The translations under genes and the position numbers were made by a program. DNA of 16,689 nucleotides, taken from the NCBI GenBank assembly GCA_024684065.1, contig JAIKXO010000339.1:1-16689 (forward strand), given 5' to 3'. This document shows positions 1-6,960 of the stretch, piece after piece. This DNA is from Lachnospiraceae bacterium (lineage in GTDB: Bacteria; Bacillota_A; Clostridia; Lachnospirales; Lachnospiraceae). How positions within the stretch are numbered: position 1 is the stretch's first letter; each line of letters starts with the position of its first letter. The notes under the pieces were generated by a model, which saw only the letters and a list, made by a program, of their open reading frames with translations, did no database searches and was not told where the DNA came from.

Positions 1-807
1 TACATAGGAGGAGGCACTCCCACGACTCTGAGTCATTATGAACTGTCCGGTCTTTTCGGGGCGCTTTCCGAAAACTTTGACATGGGAAGCGTACAGGAAT
101 TTTCCGTAGAAGCGGGACGCCCTGACAGCATAACCGCCGAAAAGCTTTCGGTGCTTAAGGACATCGGGGTAACGAGGATATCGATAAACCCACAGACCAT
201 GAACGGGGAAACCTTAAGGCTCATCGGAAGAAGGCACACGGTAGCGCAGTTTACGGAAAGCTTCCGTATGGCAAGGGAAGCGGGGTTTGACAATATAAAC
301 ATGGATCTTATCCTCGGGCTTCCGGGCGAAGACCTGCCTATGGTCAGGCATACCTTTGAGGAGACCGGGAAGCTTGCTCCGGATTCCGTGACCGTGCATT
401 CCATGGCTCTTAAAAGGGCGGCCGGCATGGCGGAATTCTTAAGGGAGCATGAGGATATAAAAAGCATAAACACTCCGGAGATGATGGAGCTTGCGGATAA
501 CAGTCTCAGAGGGATGGGGCTTTTGCCGTATTATCTTTACAGGCAGAAGAACATGGCCGGGAACCTCGAAAACGTCGGGTATGCAGCTCCCGGAAAATAC
601 GGTGTATATAACATCCTCATGATGGAAGAGGTGCAGGATATTGTTGCGCTGGGTGCCGGGACCGTTACAAAGAAGGTAAGCTTTGACAAAGTCACGGGAG
701 AGCCGACAGGCCTTATCGAAAGATGCGATAACGTCAAGGATCCGGGACTGTATATTGAGCGGATCGATGAGATGATAGAGCGTAAGAGGAAACTGTTTTC
801 GGATTAG
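1..807 (+). CDS. hemZ: Coproporphyrinogen dehydrogenase HemZ, 3' part (5' end outside window)
   Basis: Radical-SAM enzyme of anaerobic haem synthesis; the family oxidises coproporphyrinogen III to protoporphyrinogen IX in the cytoplasm. The frame is open from base 1 and 268 codons are visible. They begin inside the radical-SAM barrel with YIGGGTPTTLS, which carries the GGGTPT motif, so the CxxxCxxC cluster-binding motif lies upstream of the window. Further family features are the SINPQTMN and RRHT segments, NMDLILGLPGED, and the C-terminal HemZ-like stretch YYLYRQKNMAGNLENVGYA followed by GKYGVYNI and ALGAGT. That C-terminal part separates HemZ from HemN/HemW. The ATG at 82 is internal and not the start. 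No intrinsic terminator with a T-tract follows directly. The family is certain; HemZ rather than a generic HemW-like protein is very likely. Confidence 0.93.
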   Translation, partial: YIGGGTPTTLSHYELSGLFGALSENFDMGSVQEFSVEAGRPDSITAEKLSVLKDIGVTRISINPQTMNGETLRLIGRRHTVAQFTESFRMAREAGFDNINMDLILGLPGEDLPMVRHTFEETGKLAPDSVTVHSMALKRAAGMAEFLREHEDIKSINTPEMMELADNSLRGMGLLPYYLYRQKNMAGNLENVGYAAPGKYGVYNILMMEEVQDIVALGAGTVTKKVSFDKVTGEPTGLIERCDNVKDPGLYIERIDEMIERKRKLFSD

Positions 808-809
808 TA

Positions 810-953
810 ATGATCTGCGGTGATTGTAAGGAACGTTATGATGCCATGAAAAAAAAGGGCTTTTGCATTACTGTGCCAGTTTCCGCTGAAAATCCGTGCG
901 CATTTATTCGACATTTGTATACAAATGTCGAATTGATCCTGCGGAGCATCTAA
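810..953 (+). CDS. Possible 47-residue Cys-containing small protein downstream of hemZ
   Basis: An ATG two bases after the hemZ stop opens 47 codons to TAA. The peptide starts MICGDCKERYDAMKKKGFC, with a CxxC pair and a third Cys, and ends HLYTNVELILRSI. The ribosome binding site is weak, with only GGA close to the ATG. The last third is encoded by the 28-bp palindrome at 906-933, so a repeat element may have supplied the 3' end. It may be a real small gene coupled to hemZ, a truncated remnant, or chance. I recognise no family. Confidence 0.3.
   Translation: MICGDCKERYDAMKKKGFCITVPVSAENPCAFIRHLYTNVELILRSI
906..933. repeat. 28-bp perfect palindrome centred on GTATAC
   Basis: The two 14-base arms, starting ATTCGACATTTGTA, are exact reverse complements with no spacer. 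The core TTGTATACAA resembles operators of GntR-family regulators; the Bacillus subtilis GntR site has a TTGTATACAA core. Its arms are longer than a typical operator, so it may instead be a cruciform or RNA hairpin belonging to an intergenic repeat. No T-tract follows, so it is not a standard terminator. Confidence 0.7.
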
Positions 954-984
954 GGAAAAACTGATGTAATCAGTTTTTCCTTAG
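950..984. repeat. Hairpin with 16-bp stem and 3-nt loop, repeat-like
   Basis: CTAAGGAAAAACTGAT pairs perfectly with ATCAGTTTTTCCTTAG across the loop GTA. It lies 16 bases after the palindrome and 24 bases before the next gene. A diverged relative (TAAGGGAAACGCTGAT then AGTGTTTCCC) is found at about 9845-9873. The pair suggests an interspersed intergenic element. It could also end transcription from hemZ, though there is no U-run after the stem. Confidence 0.6.
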
Positions 985-1008
985 GATTTGAATATAAGGG
1001 ATGGGAAA

Positions 1009-1509
1009 ATGCTGAGATACTGTGTAAACTGCAGGAAGGATTATGAATTTCCCCCGACAGCCGTTTCGGGGACAGCCGATCTTATATGTCCGGGGTGCGG
1101 AGCTGTAATTGATAAGAACAGCAGGCATCCCGTGGATGAGGAAGCCGCCACCAAAACCGAAGAGGGAATGGGGCGGGCGGCCCTGGTGCTGTTCCGCTTC
1201 TGTTACATTTTCTACCTTGCTCTCGGGATTATAGGCGTTGTCGGTTTCGTTACGGGAATGGACAAACTACTGTATGCCGTTACGATCATTGCGCTTGTCG
1301 CGTTTATCGCCCAGTATTTTACCGGAACCCTTGCTTTTACCGCAGGGGTCATCTTCCTTCCGCTGGGCGCCATATGCGGATATCTGATCTTTAAGAGCTT
1401 ACGGGGTGCCTGCCTTGGTATCCATGTGGTTTTTCTGATAAGGCATTTTTTAAGGGACATCGTGTATACGCTTATATTTAAGCTGGTGAGGTTTGGGTCT
1501 GACAGCTGA
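1009..1509 (+). CDS. Zinc-ribbon multi-pass membrane protein of unknown function
   Basis: A 166-residue protein of unknown role. Residues 5-8 (CVNC) and 27-30 (CPGC) form the two knuckles of an N-terminal zinc ribbon, cytoplasmic if the usual topology holds. After a charged linker, three or so hydrophobic segments follow at about 56-80, 86-103 and 105-130, and a basic C-terminal tail. I chose the ATG at 1009, which has AAGGG eight bases upstream and begins directly with the ribbon (MLRYCVNC). An in-frame TTG at 988 would add seven residues but sits against the upstream hairpin. The next gene starts 30 bases downstream and also carries a zinc ribbon, so the two are probably co-transcribed and functionally linked. 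I cannot name a family. Confidence 0.8.
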   Translation: MLRYCVNCRKDYEFPPTAVSGTADLICPGCGAVIDKNSRHPVDEEAATKTEEGMGRAALVLFRFCYIFYLALGIIGVVGFVTGMDKLLYAVTIIALVAFIAQYFTGTLAFTAGVIFLPLGAICGYLIFKSLRGACLGIHVVFLIRHFLRDIVYTLIFKLVRFGSDS

Positions 1510-1539
1510 AAAAATCATTGGCACGGATAGGGAAACTGA

Positions 1540-2496
1540 ATGATGAGAAGAAATATTAAAAGGGTAATGAAGAGAATGTTAGCGGTGCTTTTGCTGATGG
1601 TATCGCTTTCTGTGATCGCGGAGCCTGTTACGATAAGAGCTGACTTCGGGGATTTTTCCGGAGATACGGATTACGGCGGAGGAGACGACTGGGGAAGCGA
1701 CAGCGACTGGGGAAGCAGCTGGGATGATGACGATGACGATGATTATTATTACAGCGGAAGCTCGTCAGATGACTCAGAGGTCTCCTGGCCCATGACTATT
1801 TTTGTTACCATCATCATCATAATCATTCTGGTAGGCAAAAACGGGAAAGGCGGCGGAAAGAAAGGCGGAGGAAGAGGAAACGGCCCACGTCCCGCGGGTG
1901 CGTCCGAGACTCCGGACAGCAGTCTGACGCCCGTGACAAAGTATAAAGAGCTTGATCCGAACTTTAACGAGGCGGAGTTTAAGGAGAATCTTTCAAATCT
2001 CTTCGTAAAGATGCAGGAGGAGTGGCAGAACAGGGATATAGAGAGCGTGAAGCCTTATATGACGGATGCTTTCTGGAATCAGATGGACAGGCAGCTTGAC
2101 CGGAAGCGAAAGAACCATACCACGCCTTATACAGAGCGCATTGCCGTGCTTGAGGTTACGCCAAGGGGATATTACCAGAGTAACGGCCTTGACCATATGA
2201 TCGTAAGGCTCAGGGCGAGGTTTGTTTCCTATGAGGTTGAGGATGCTACGGGCAAGGTTATTTCCGGTGATAAGAACAGGGAGAAGTTCATGGTATATGA
2301 ATGGGATCTCTGCAGGAAGAGCGGGGTAATTACCGAAAAGGCCGGAGAGATGAGGAATGTCGCATGCCCTAACTGCGGAGCGCCTCTTAACATAAACCAG
2401 ACGGCCAGATGCCCTTACTGCGATTCTGTTGTGACCGTAGTGAACGAAGACTGGGCTCTTGACAGCATCAAGGGAATTTCCCAGAGGACGGGCTGA
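1540..2496 (+). CDS. Tim44-like domain membrane protein with Asp/Gly-rich segment and C-terminal zinc ribbon
   Basis: A 318-residue protein. A basic N-terminus and hydrophobic run (about 11-28) form a signal peptide or first membrane anchor. Residues 36-80 are very rich in Asp, Gly, Ser and Trp, including seven Asp in a row followed by three Tyr. A second membrane segment with six consecutive Ile lies at about 84-98, followed by a Gly/Lys-rich linker (100-115). Residues 140-265 resemble the Tim44/calcium-binding-like fold seen in bacterial membrane proteins, with NFNEAEFKENLSNLF and later TDAFW and YEWDLCRK. The C-terminus carries a zinc ribbon, CPNC (276-279) and CPYC (291-294). Two ATGs lie in tandem at 1540 and 1543, with AGGG about eight bases upstream. 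It probably forms a unit with the preceding zinc-ribbon gene. The function is unknown. Confidence 0.85.
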   Translation: MMRRNIKRVMKRMLAVLLLMVSLSVIAEPVTIRADFGDFSGDTDYGGGDDWGSDSDWGSSWDDDDDDDYYYSGSSSDDSEVSWPMTIFVTIIIIIILVGKNGKGGGKKGGGRGNGPRPAGASETPDSSLTPVTKYKELDPNFNEAEFKENLSNLFVKMQEEWQNRDIESVKPYMTDAFWNQMDRQLDRKRKNHTTPYTERIAVLEVTPRGYYQSNGLDHMIVRLRARFVSYEVEDATGKVISGDKNREKFMVYEWDLCRKSGVITEKAGEMRNVACPNCGAPLNINQTARCPYCDSVVTVVNEDWALDSIKGISQRTG

Positions 2497-2598
2497 GTAC
2501 GGCATAAATAAGTTGGCTTTGCTGCATGTTTTTGGCGGATGTCATTTTGTTGCACGCTGTCGGAATTTGTAATGTGCTGTCCTCAGTTATATAAGATA

Positions 2599-2607
2599 TG
2601 TTATAAT
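2599..2607 (+). promoter_or_regulatory. Extended -10 promoter (TGTTATAAT)
   Basis: TGTTATAAT matches TGnTATAAT exactly. No good -35 lies at the usual distance, as is tolerated for extended -10 promoters. Transcription would start near 2614 and run to the hairpin at 2758-2783. Confidence 0.45.
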
Positions 2608-2613
2608 ATTTCT

Positions 2614-2790
2614 GATAAGAAGGATTCGTTCCTGAGGCATATTATATTCTTTGAATGCATTGCAGGAGAGGGAACAGAAGGAGTTTCTTTACGGTTCTTT
2701 CTATGGCCCCGGAATATCAGAGAAAAGATAAATACCAATAACAGTTAACACAAACAGAAGCATGTCCTTTATCGGACATGCTTTTGTTTG
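2614..2790 (+). ncRNA. Possible small RNA between extended -10 promoter and terminator
   Basis: About 175 bases lie between an extended -10 promoter and a strong hairpin with a U-rich tail, without a convincing coding region. The only ATG-led reading frame near the AAGGAG at about 2678 is 12 codons (ATG 2702), with poor spacing. The whole 2497-2802 gap holds nothing else recognisable. The call rests on promoter and terminator alone. Confidence 0.25.
2758..2790. terminator. Intrinsic terminator between convergent transcripts
   Basis: AAGCATGTCC pairs with GGACATGCTT across the loop TTTATC, a 10-bp perfect stem. It is followed on the + strand by TTGTTTGTT. On the - strand the tail is CTGTTTGTGTT, weaker but usable. 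It sits between + strand transcription from the left and the end of the long - strand operon at 2803, and probably serves both. Confidence 0.75.
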
Positions 2791-2802
2791 TTACAGGTGA
2801 AG

Positions 2803-4194
2803 TCAGCAAAGGGAAGAGATACCTCTCTTAAGATAACGTCCGTCGCCCTTTGCGCCCAGGAATTCGTTGTCCCGTACGATAACGCGTCCGCGCTGCATAA
2901 CCGCTTCTATGCGTCCCGTTATGGGAAAGCCTTCATAGCAGGTGTAGTCAGCGTTTCCGTGGAGGTTTTTATGGGTCAGAACACCTTTTGCCCCGGGATC
3001 CAATATTACGATGTCCGCATCCGAACCCGGTTTTATTATTCCCTTTCCGGGATAGAGACCGAAGATCTTTGCAGGGTTTGTGCAGAGGTACTTTACAAGC
3101 TGGGGGAGAGTTATTTTCTCTTTAACGCAGCCCTCGCTGTACATAAGGATAAGGCGTTCCTCGACGCCGGGAGCTCCGTTGGGGCAGAGGCGGAAATCCG
3201 CTGCTCCCCGCTGCTTCTGCTTTTTGAATGTGAAAGGGCAGTGGTCCGTGGCGACAGTGTCGATAAGCCCGTCTTTTAAAGCACCCCAGAGGGCCGTTCT
3301 GTCTGCACCGGTTCGAAGCGGAGGCGACATGACAGCTTTAAGCCCCTCCGTCGGATCATTATAAAGCGTTTCATCTAAAAGAAGATACTGGGTACAGGTC
3401 TCGACACCGAAATGCTTCATGCCGGATTCCCTTGCGCGTACGACCTCCCTGAGCCCGGCTTCGCTTGAAAGGTGCACTATATACAGAGGAGCTTCTCCTG
3501 CGCACTGAGCCATATAAAGCATCCGGTTTACCGCTTCGGCTTCTGCCAGAGCGGGCCTGCTCTTTGGGTGGTATTCTGCTGAAAGCTTCCCTTCATTTCC
3601 GAAACGGTCTCTGAGGTAATTTACCATCCCGTCGTTTTCACAGTGCACGGTTATCAGAATGCCGTCTTTTTTTGCGGCGTTCATCACCGCAAACACATCC
3701 CTGTCCTTAAGCATCCTGTCATAGGTAAGGTAAAGCTTAAAGCTTGTAATCCCTTCTTTTTCGGATATCTCCTTCATTTCGGAGAGAACCCTTTCGTCAG
3801 CCCTGTCCTGCAAAACTCCGTGAAAGCCGTAGTCGATAACGGATTCTCCGTCAGCGAGCCGGTGATACTCTTTGACCTGAAGCCAGGGATAGGCCCCTTC
3901 CGGACCGAAAGCCATGTGGTCTATGATGGTAGTGGTGCCTCCGCAGGCTGCAGCTACGGTTCCGCTGTAAAAGGTGTCACATGCCCGGTCAAAGCCGACA
4001 TCCAGATCCATATGGGTATGGACGTCGATCGCCCCGGGGATAATAAGCTTTCCTTCCGCGTCCATGATCTCTGCGTCACCGTCGGATATGTCAGGCCCTA
4101 CAGCCTGTATCACTTCGCCGTCCGTCAGGATATCCGCTTTTCTTAATTCGGTATCGCTTACAACTGTTCCGTTCTTTATTATTATTTTTGCCAT
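2803..4194 (-). CDS. hydA: Dihydropyrimidinase / D-hydantoinase (HyuA-type), last gene of purine operon
   Basis: Cyclic amidohydrolase opening hydantoin-like or dihydropyrimidine rings; here probably a ring-opening step in reductive purine breakdown. Counting from the upstream ATG at 4212, all binuclear metal ligands are present: H65 and H67 in DVHTHMD, the carboxylated lysine K159 in SFKLYLTY, H190 in TVHCEND, H247 in YIVHLSS and D323 in ATDHCPF. The C-terminal GIIKPGSDADIVILDP strand returns to the beta-sandwich domain, as usual in this family. I prefer the ATG at 4194 (MAKIIIKNGT), which has GAGGCGG upstream at good distance; the ATG at 4212 adds six residues without a good ribosome site. 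It follows ridA after 125 nt that contain a 12-bp hairpin. The E. coli homologue HyuA lies in the ygeW-ssnA cluster. The family is certain; the natural substrate is inferred. Confidence 0.95.
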   Translation of the reverse strand: MAKIIIKNGTVVSDTELRKADILTDGEVIQAVGPDISDGDAEIMDAEGKLIIPGAIDVHTHMDLDVGFDRACDTFYSGTVAAACGGTTTIIDHMAFGPEGAYPWLQVKEYHRLADGESVIDYGFHGVLQDRADERVLSEMKEISEKEGITSFKLYLTYDRMLKDRDVFAVMNAAKKDGILITVHCENDGMVNYLRDRFGNEGKLSAEYHPKSRPALAEAEAVNRMLYMAQCAGEAPLYIVHLSSEAGLREVVRARESGMKHFGVETCTQYLLLDETLYNDPTEGLKAVMSPPLRTGADRTALWGALKDGLIDTVATDHCPFTFKKQKQRGAADFRLCPNGAPGVEERLILMYSEGCVKEKITLPQLVKYLCTNPAKIFGLYPGKGIIKPGSDADIVILDPGAKGVLTHKNLHGNADYTCYEGFPITGRIEAVMQRGRVIVRDNEFLGAKGDGRYLKRGISSLC

Positions 4195-4255
4195 AGATAC
4201 TGTCCGCCTCATATTATGGAATTCATGTAAAAATGCCTTGCTCAGGACAAAAGAA

Positions 4256-4304
4256 TGACGGACGAGGGTAAACCGTCAGCTTGCAACGTAAACCTCGTCC
4301 GTCA
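4256..4304 (-). promoter_or_regulatory. Intercistronic hairpin between ridA and hydA, possible attenuator or processing site
   Basis: TGACGGACGAGG (4256-4267) and CCTCGTCCGTCA (4293-4304) form a perfect 12-bp stem with a 25-nt loop. Read on the - strand, the stem is followed by TTCTTTTGT, a mediocre U-tract. It may reduce hydA expression relative to upstream genes, or stabilise the 3' end of the upstream message. Confidence 0.5.
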
Positions 4305-4319
4305 GCAGGATAATGTCTG

Positions 4320-4697
4320 TCAGATCACTGCGACCGCTTCGATCTCTACCTTCGCCCCCTTCGGAACTGCCGCAACCTGAAATGCCGCTCTGGCAGGGAA
4401 GGGTTCTTTAAAGAAGGTGGCGTAAACCTCGTTCATGGCGGCAAAATCGCCTATGTCTGCTAAAAGGACCGTGGTCTTTACCACGTTCTCCATTCCTGCG
4501 CCTGCTTTCTCAAGGATGTTTTTGATATTTTCAAGACTCTGCCTGGTCTGGGTCTTTATGTCGTCGCCCGCAAATTCCCCGGTGGCGGGATCTACGGGAA
4601 GCTGTCCCGACACATAGATGGTGTTTTCCGCCTTTATCGCCTGTGAATACGGGCCGATAGCGGCAGGGGCGTTTTCTGTATGGATTGCCTGGTTCAT
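4320..4697 (-). CDS. ridA: RidA family 2-iminopropanoate/2-iminobutanoate deaminase
   Basis: A 125-residue protein, full length for RidA. The family forms cytosolic trimers that hydrolyse reactive enamines/imines such as 2-aminoacrylate, which pyridoxal-phosphate enzymes release. Family signatures are IGPYSQA (14-20), YVSGQLP (28-34), the PxRAAFQVA segment with R103, which matches the substrate-binding arginine, and KVEIEAVA near the end with the conserved E120. AGGAGG stands at good distance from the ATG. It lies 42 nt after the carbamate kinase gene and ahead of hydA, on the same strand as DpaL, an aminoacrylate-generating enzyme. That context suggests RidA protects the cell from DpaL's intermediate. 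The E. coli version of this cluster has no ridA. The assignment is secure; the partnership with DpaL is inferred. Confidence 0.95.
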   Translation of the reverse strand: MNQAIHTENAPAAIGPYSQAIKAENTIYVSGQLPVDPATGEFAGDDIKTQTRQSLENIKNILEKAGAGMENVVKTTVLLADIGDFAAMNEVYATFFKEPFPARAAFQVAAVPKGAKVEIEAVAVI

Positions 4698-4739
4698 GAT
4701 GTTCCTCCTCTTTTCTTAATAAATGATGATATTTGATAC

Positions 4740-5693
4740 TCAGGGTTCAGGATCCGCTGTTATCAGCGTCCCCGTTTTGCCGGATATTCCGTCTCTTGCC
4801 TTCTCTAAAAGCGTGATCAGTGCTTTCCTGCCCTTGCCTGATTCGGCAAACTTTACGGCGGCTTCTACCTTCGGAAGCATGGAGCCCGGAGCGAATTCTC
4901 CGTCTTCCATGTATTTTTTCGCTTCTTCGGGAGTAAGGTCTGAAAGCCACTCGACGTCCGGTTTGCCGAAGTGTAAAGCCACCTTTTCCACAGCCGTAAG
5001 TATGATGAGGAAATCAGCGTCAAGAGCTTCAGCAAGACATTCCGCCGCAAAATCCTTGTCTATTACGGCGGCGGCACCTTTCAGGTGATGCTCCGTCGTG
5101 TGATAAACGGGGATCCCTCCGCCTCCGCAGGCTATGACTATGTGGTCTGTTTCCATAAGCGAGCGTATTGTCTCAAGCTCTATGATAGCCTTGGGCTTCG
5201 GGGACGAAACGACCTGCCTGTAGCCTCTTCCCGCATCCTCTGCTACCGTAAGCCCCTGTTTTTCGGAAAGGGCTTCGGCCTCTTCCTTTGTCATGAACGA
5301 GCCGATCGGTTTTGTGGGGTTTTTAAAGGCCGGGTCGTTAAGATCAACCTCAACCTGGGTAAGCACGGTGGCGCACTCTTTTCTTATCCCACGGTCAAGA
5401 AGCTCCTCCTTTAAGGAGTTTTGAAGGTCATACCCGATATAGCCCTGGCTCAGCGCAACGCATACCGAGAGAGGGGTGTAGCCGTATTTCTCCGGTTCGT
5501 CCCTTGTAAGCAGGGTCATGGCATGCTGTATCATGCCAACCTGCGGACCGTTCCCGTGGACTATAACCACCTCATGATGATCCTCCACAAGATCGGCTAT
5601 GGCGGCGGCAGTCTTCTTGACTGCGGCCATCTGTTCAGGAAGATTTTTGCCGAGGGCGTTTCCGCCCAGGGCGATAACTATTCTTTTTCCCAT
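4740..5693 (-). CDS. arcC: Carbamate kinase (ArcC/YqeA family)
   Basis: Makes ATP from carbamoyl phosphate and ADP, leaving ammonia and CO2. Motifs, counted from the ATG at 5693, are IVIALGGNAL (5-14), VHGNGPQVG (45-53), the ACGGGGIPV loop (188-196), VIDKDFAAECLA (210-221) and the C-terminal GSMLPKVEAAVKF (270-282). The length, 317 residues, is standard. A GTG six bases upstream (5699) would add two residues; the ATG fits the weak AGAAAG ribosome site better. It follows ygeW after 32 nt and precedes ridA by 42 nt. Next to the carbamoyltransferase YgeW it is the obvious energy-yielding step, collecting carbamoyl phosphate made by phosphorolysis of a ureido acid. E. coli's equivalent in this cluster is YqeA. 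Confidence 0.95.
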   Translation of the reverse strand: MGKRIVIALGGNALGKNLPEQMAAVKKTAAAIADLVEDHHEVVIVHGNGPQVGMIQHAMTLLTRDEPEKYGYTPLSVCVALSQGYIGYDLQNSLKEELLDRGIRKECATVLTQVEVDLNDPAFKNPTKPIGSFMTKEEAEALSEKQGLTVAEDAGRGYRQVVSSPKPKAIIELETIRSLMETDHIVIACGGGGIPVYHTTEHHLKGAAAVIDKDFAAECLAEALDADFLIILTAVEKVALHFGKPDVEWLSDLTPEEAKKYMEDGEFAPGSMLPKVEAAVKFAESGKGRKALITLLEKARDGISGKTGTLITADPEP

Positions 5694-5725
5694 GATCACA
5701 CGCTTTCTTTAAAGAAAAAGATTTC

Positions 5726-6919
5726 CTACCGGAAATGCCTAGGAACGTTCCTTTCTTCGAGAGCCTTTAAGGTCGCCTGGGGATCCTTTACCTTGGCAAG
5801 GAATATCATGGCGGCTATTATGTATGGCTTGAAGCTTGCCTGCTTATAAAGAGGTGTGCGGTAGCGGTCAAATACGGATGCCGCGACCTCACCGTCCTTA
5901 CAGGAAACATCGTTTATATCGGCGGGCAGGCAGTGGAGATACAGAGCCTTTCTGTCCTTAGTGGTCTTCATAAGCTCTTCAGTGCAGCACCAGTCCTTAT
6001 GCTCTGCATTCTGCTTAAGAAGCTCCTTTTCGAGGGCTTTGATCCCCTCGTCGTCCCCGTTTGCGTAAAGGTCGGTCCTTTTTTCCATCGCGGCGTACGG
6101 TGCCCAGCTCTTCGGATATACGATATCCGCGTCCTTAAAGGCTTCTGCCATGGAATTGGTCTTTGAAAAGCTTCCGCCTGAGGCGGCTGCATTCTTTTCA
6201 GCCACTTTTTCGACATCCTTCATTACGTCATAACCGTCCGGATGAGCAAGGGTAACGTCCATCCCGAAACGCGTCATGAGCCCGATGACTCCCTGCGGGA
6301 CAGAGAGAGGCTTGCCGTAGCTTGGTGAATATGCCCAGGTCATGGCAACCTTTTTGCCCTTAAGATTTTCTACACCGCCGAAGGTATGGATGATGTGGAG
6401 CATGTCAGCCATGCACTGGGTAGGATGGTCGATATCGCACTGCAGGTTCACTAAGGTCGGCTTCTGCTCAAGAACCCCTTCCTTATAGCCTTCGGTTACC
6501 GCGTCTACGACGTCATGCATGTATTTGTTGCCTTTTCCGATGTACATATCGTCTCGTATGCCGATGACGTCGGCCATGAAGGAGATCATGTTGGCGGTTT
6601 CGCGGACGGTCTCGCCATGGGCTATCTGGCTCTTGCCTTCGTCAAGATCCTGAACCTCAAGCCCGAGAAGATTACAGGCCGACGCGAAGGAAAAACGGGT
6701 TCTTGTGGAGTTGTCCCTGAAAAGGGAGATCCCGAGACCTGAGTCGAATATTTTCGCGGAAATATTGTTTTCCCTTAAATGTCTGAGCGCATCGGCGACA
6801 GTAAATACCGCGGCGATCTCATCATCGGTCTTTTCCCAAGTCAGGAAAAAGTTCCCTTCATACATGTCTTTGAAATTAAGCTTATCAAGCCTGTCGGTAA
6901 ATTCCTTTATGTTGCTCAT
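5726..6919 (-). CDS. ygeW: Knotted carbamoyltransferase YgeW
   Basis: A member of the aspartate/ornithine carbamoyltransferase superfamily. In this setting it probably runs phosphorolytically, releasing carbamoyl phosphate from a ureido acid such as 2,3-diureidopropionate. It is 397 residues, almost the length of E. coli YgeW (about 396). The carbamoyl-phosphate loop is DNSTRTRFSF (69-78), followed by HPTQCMADML (165-174), DADIVYPKSWAPY (263-275) and HCLPADINDV (329-338), with R352 near VFDRYRTPLY. I start it at ATG 6919, which has GAGGAGG eight or so bases upstream; the frame is open to 6964, but that longer start would run into the end of ygeY and lacks a better site. It sits between ygeY (41 nt gap) and the carbamate kinase gene. 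The family is secure and the substrate comes from context. Confidence 0.95.
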   Translation of the reverse strand: MSNIKEFTDRLDKLNFKDMYEGNFFLTWEKTDDEIAAVFTVADALRHLRENNISAKIFDSGLGISLFRDNSTRTRFSFASACNLLGLEVQDLDEGKSQIAHGETVRETANMISFMADVIGIRDDMYIGKGNKYMHDVVDAVTEGYKEGVLEQKPTLVNLQCDIDHPTQCMADMLHIIHTFGGVENLKGKKVAMTWAYSPSYGKPLSVPQGVIGLMTRFGMDVTLAHPDGYDVMKDVEKVAEKNAAASGGSFSKTNSMAEAFKDADIVYPKSWAPYAAMEKRTDLYANGDDEGIKALEKELLKQNAEHKDWCCTEELMKTTKDRKALYLHCLPADINDVSCKDGEVAASVFDRYRTPLYKQASFKPYIIAAMIFLAKVKDPQATLKALEERNVPRHFR

Positions 6920-6960
6920 AGTTCTTTCCTCCTCTGTTGAAAGGGGTTTTGCCCCTGGCA

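Noticed and set aside
2539..2748. 69-codon + strand ORF after the Tim44-like gene
   Set aside because: No ribosome site, odd Cys/Phe-rich composition, and an extended -10 promoter inside it; better read as non-coding.
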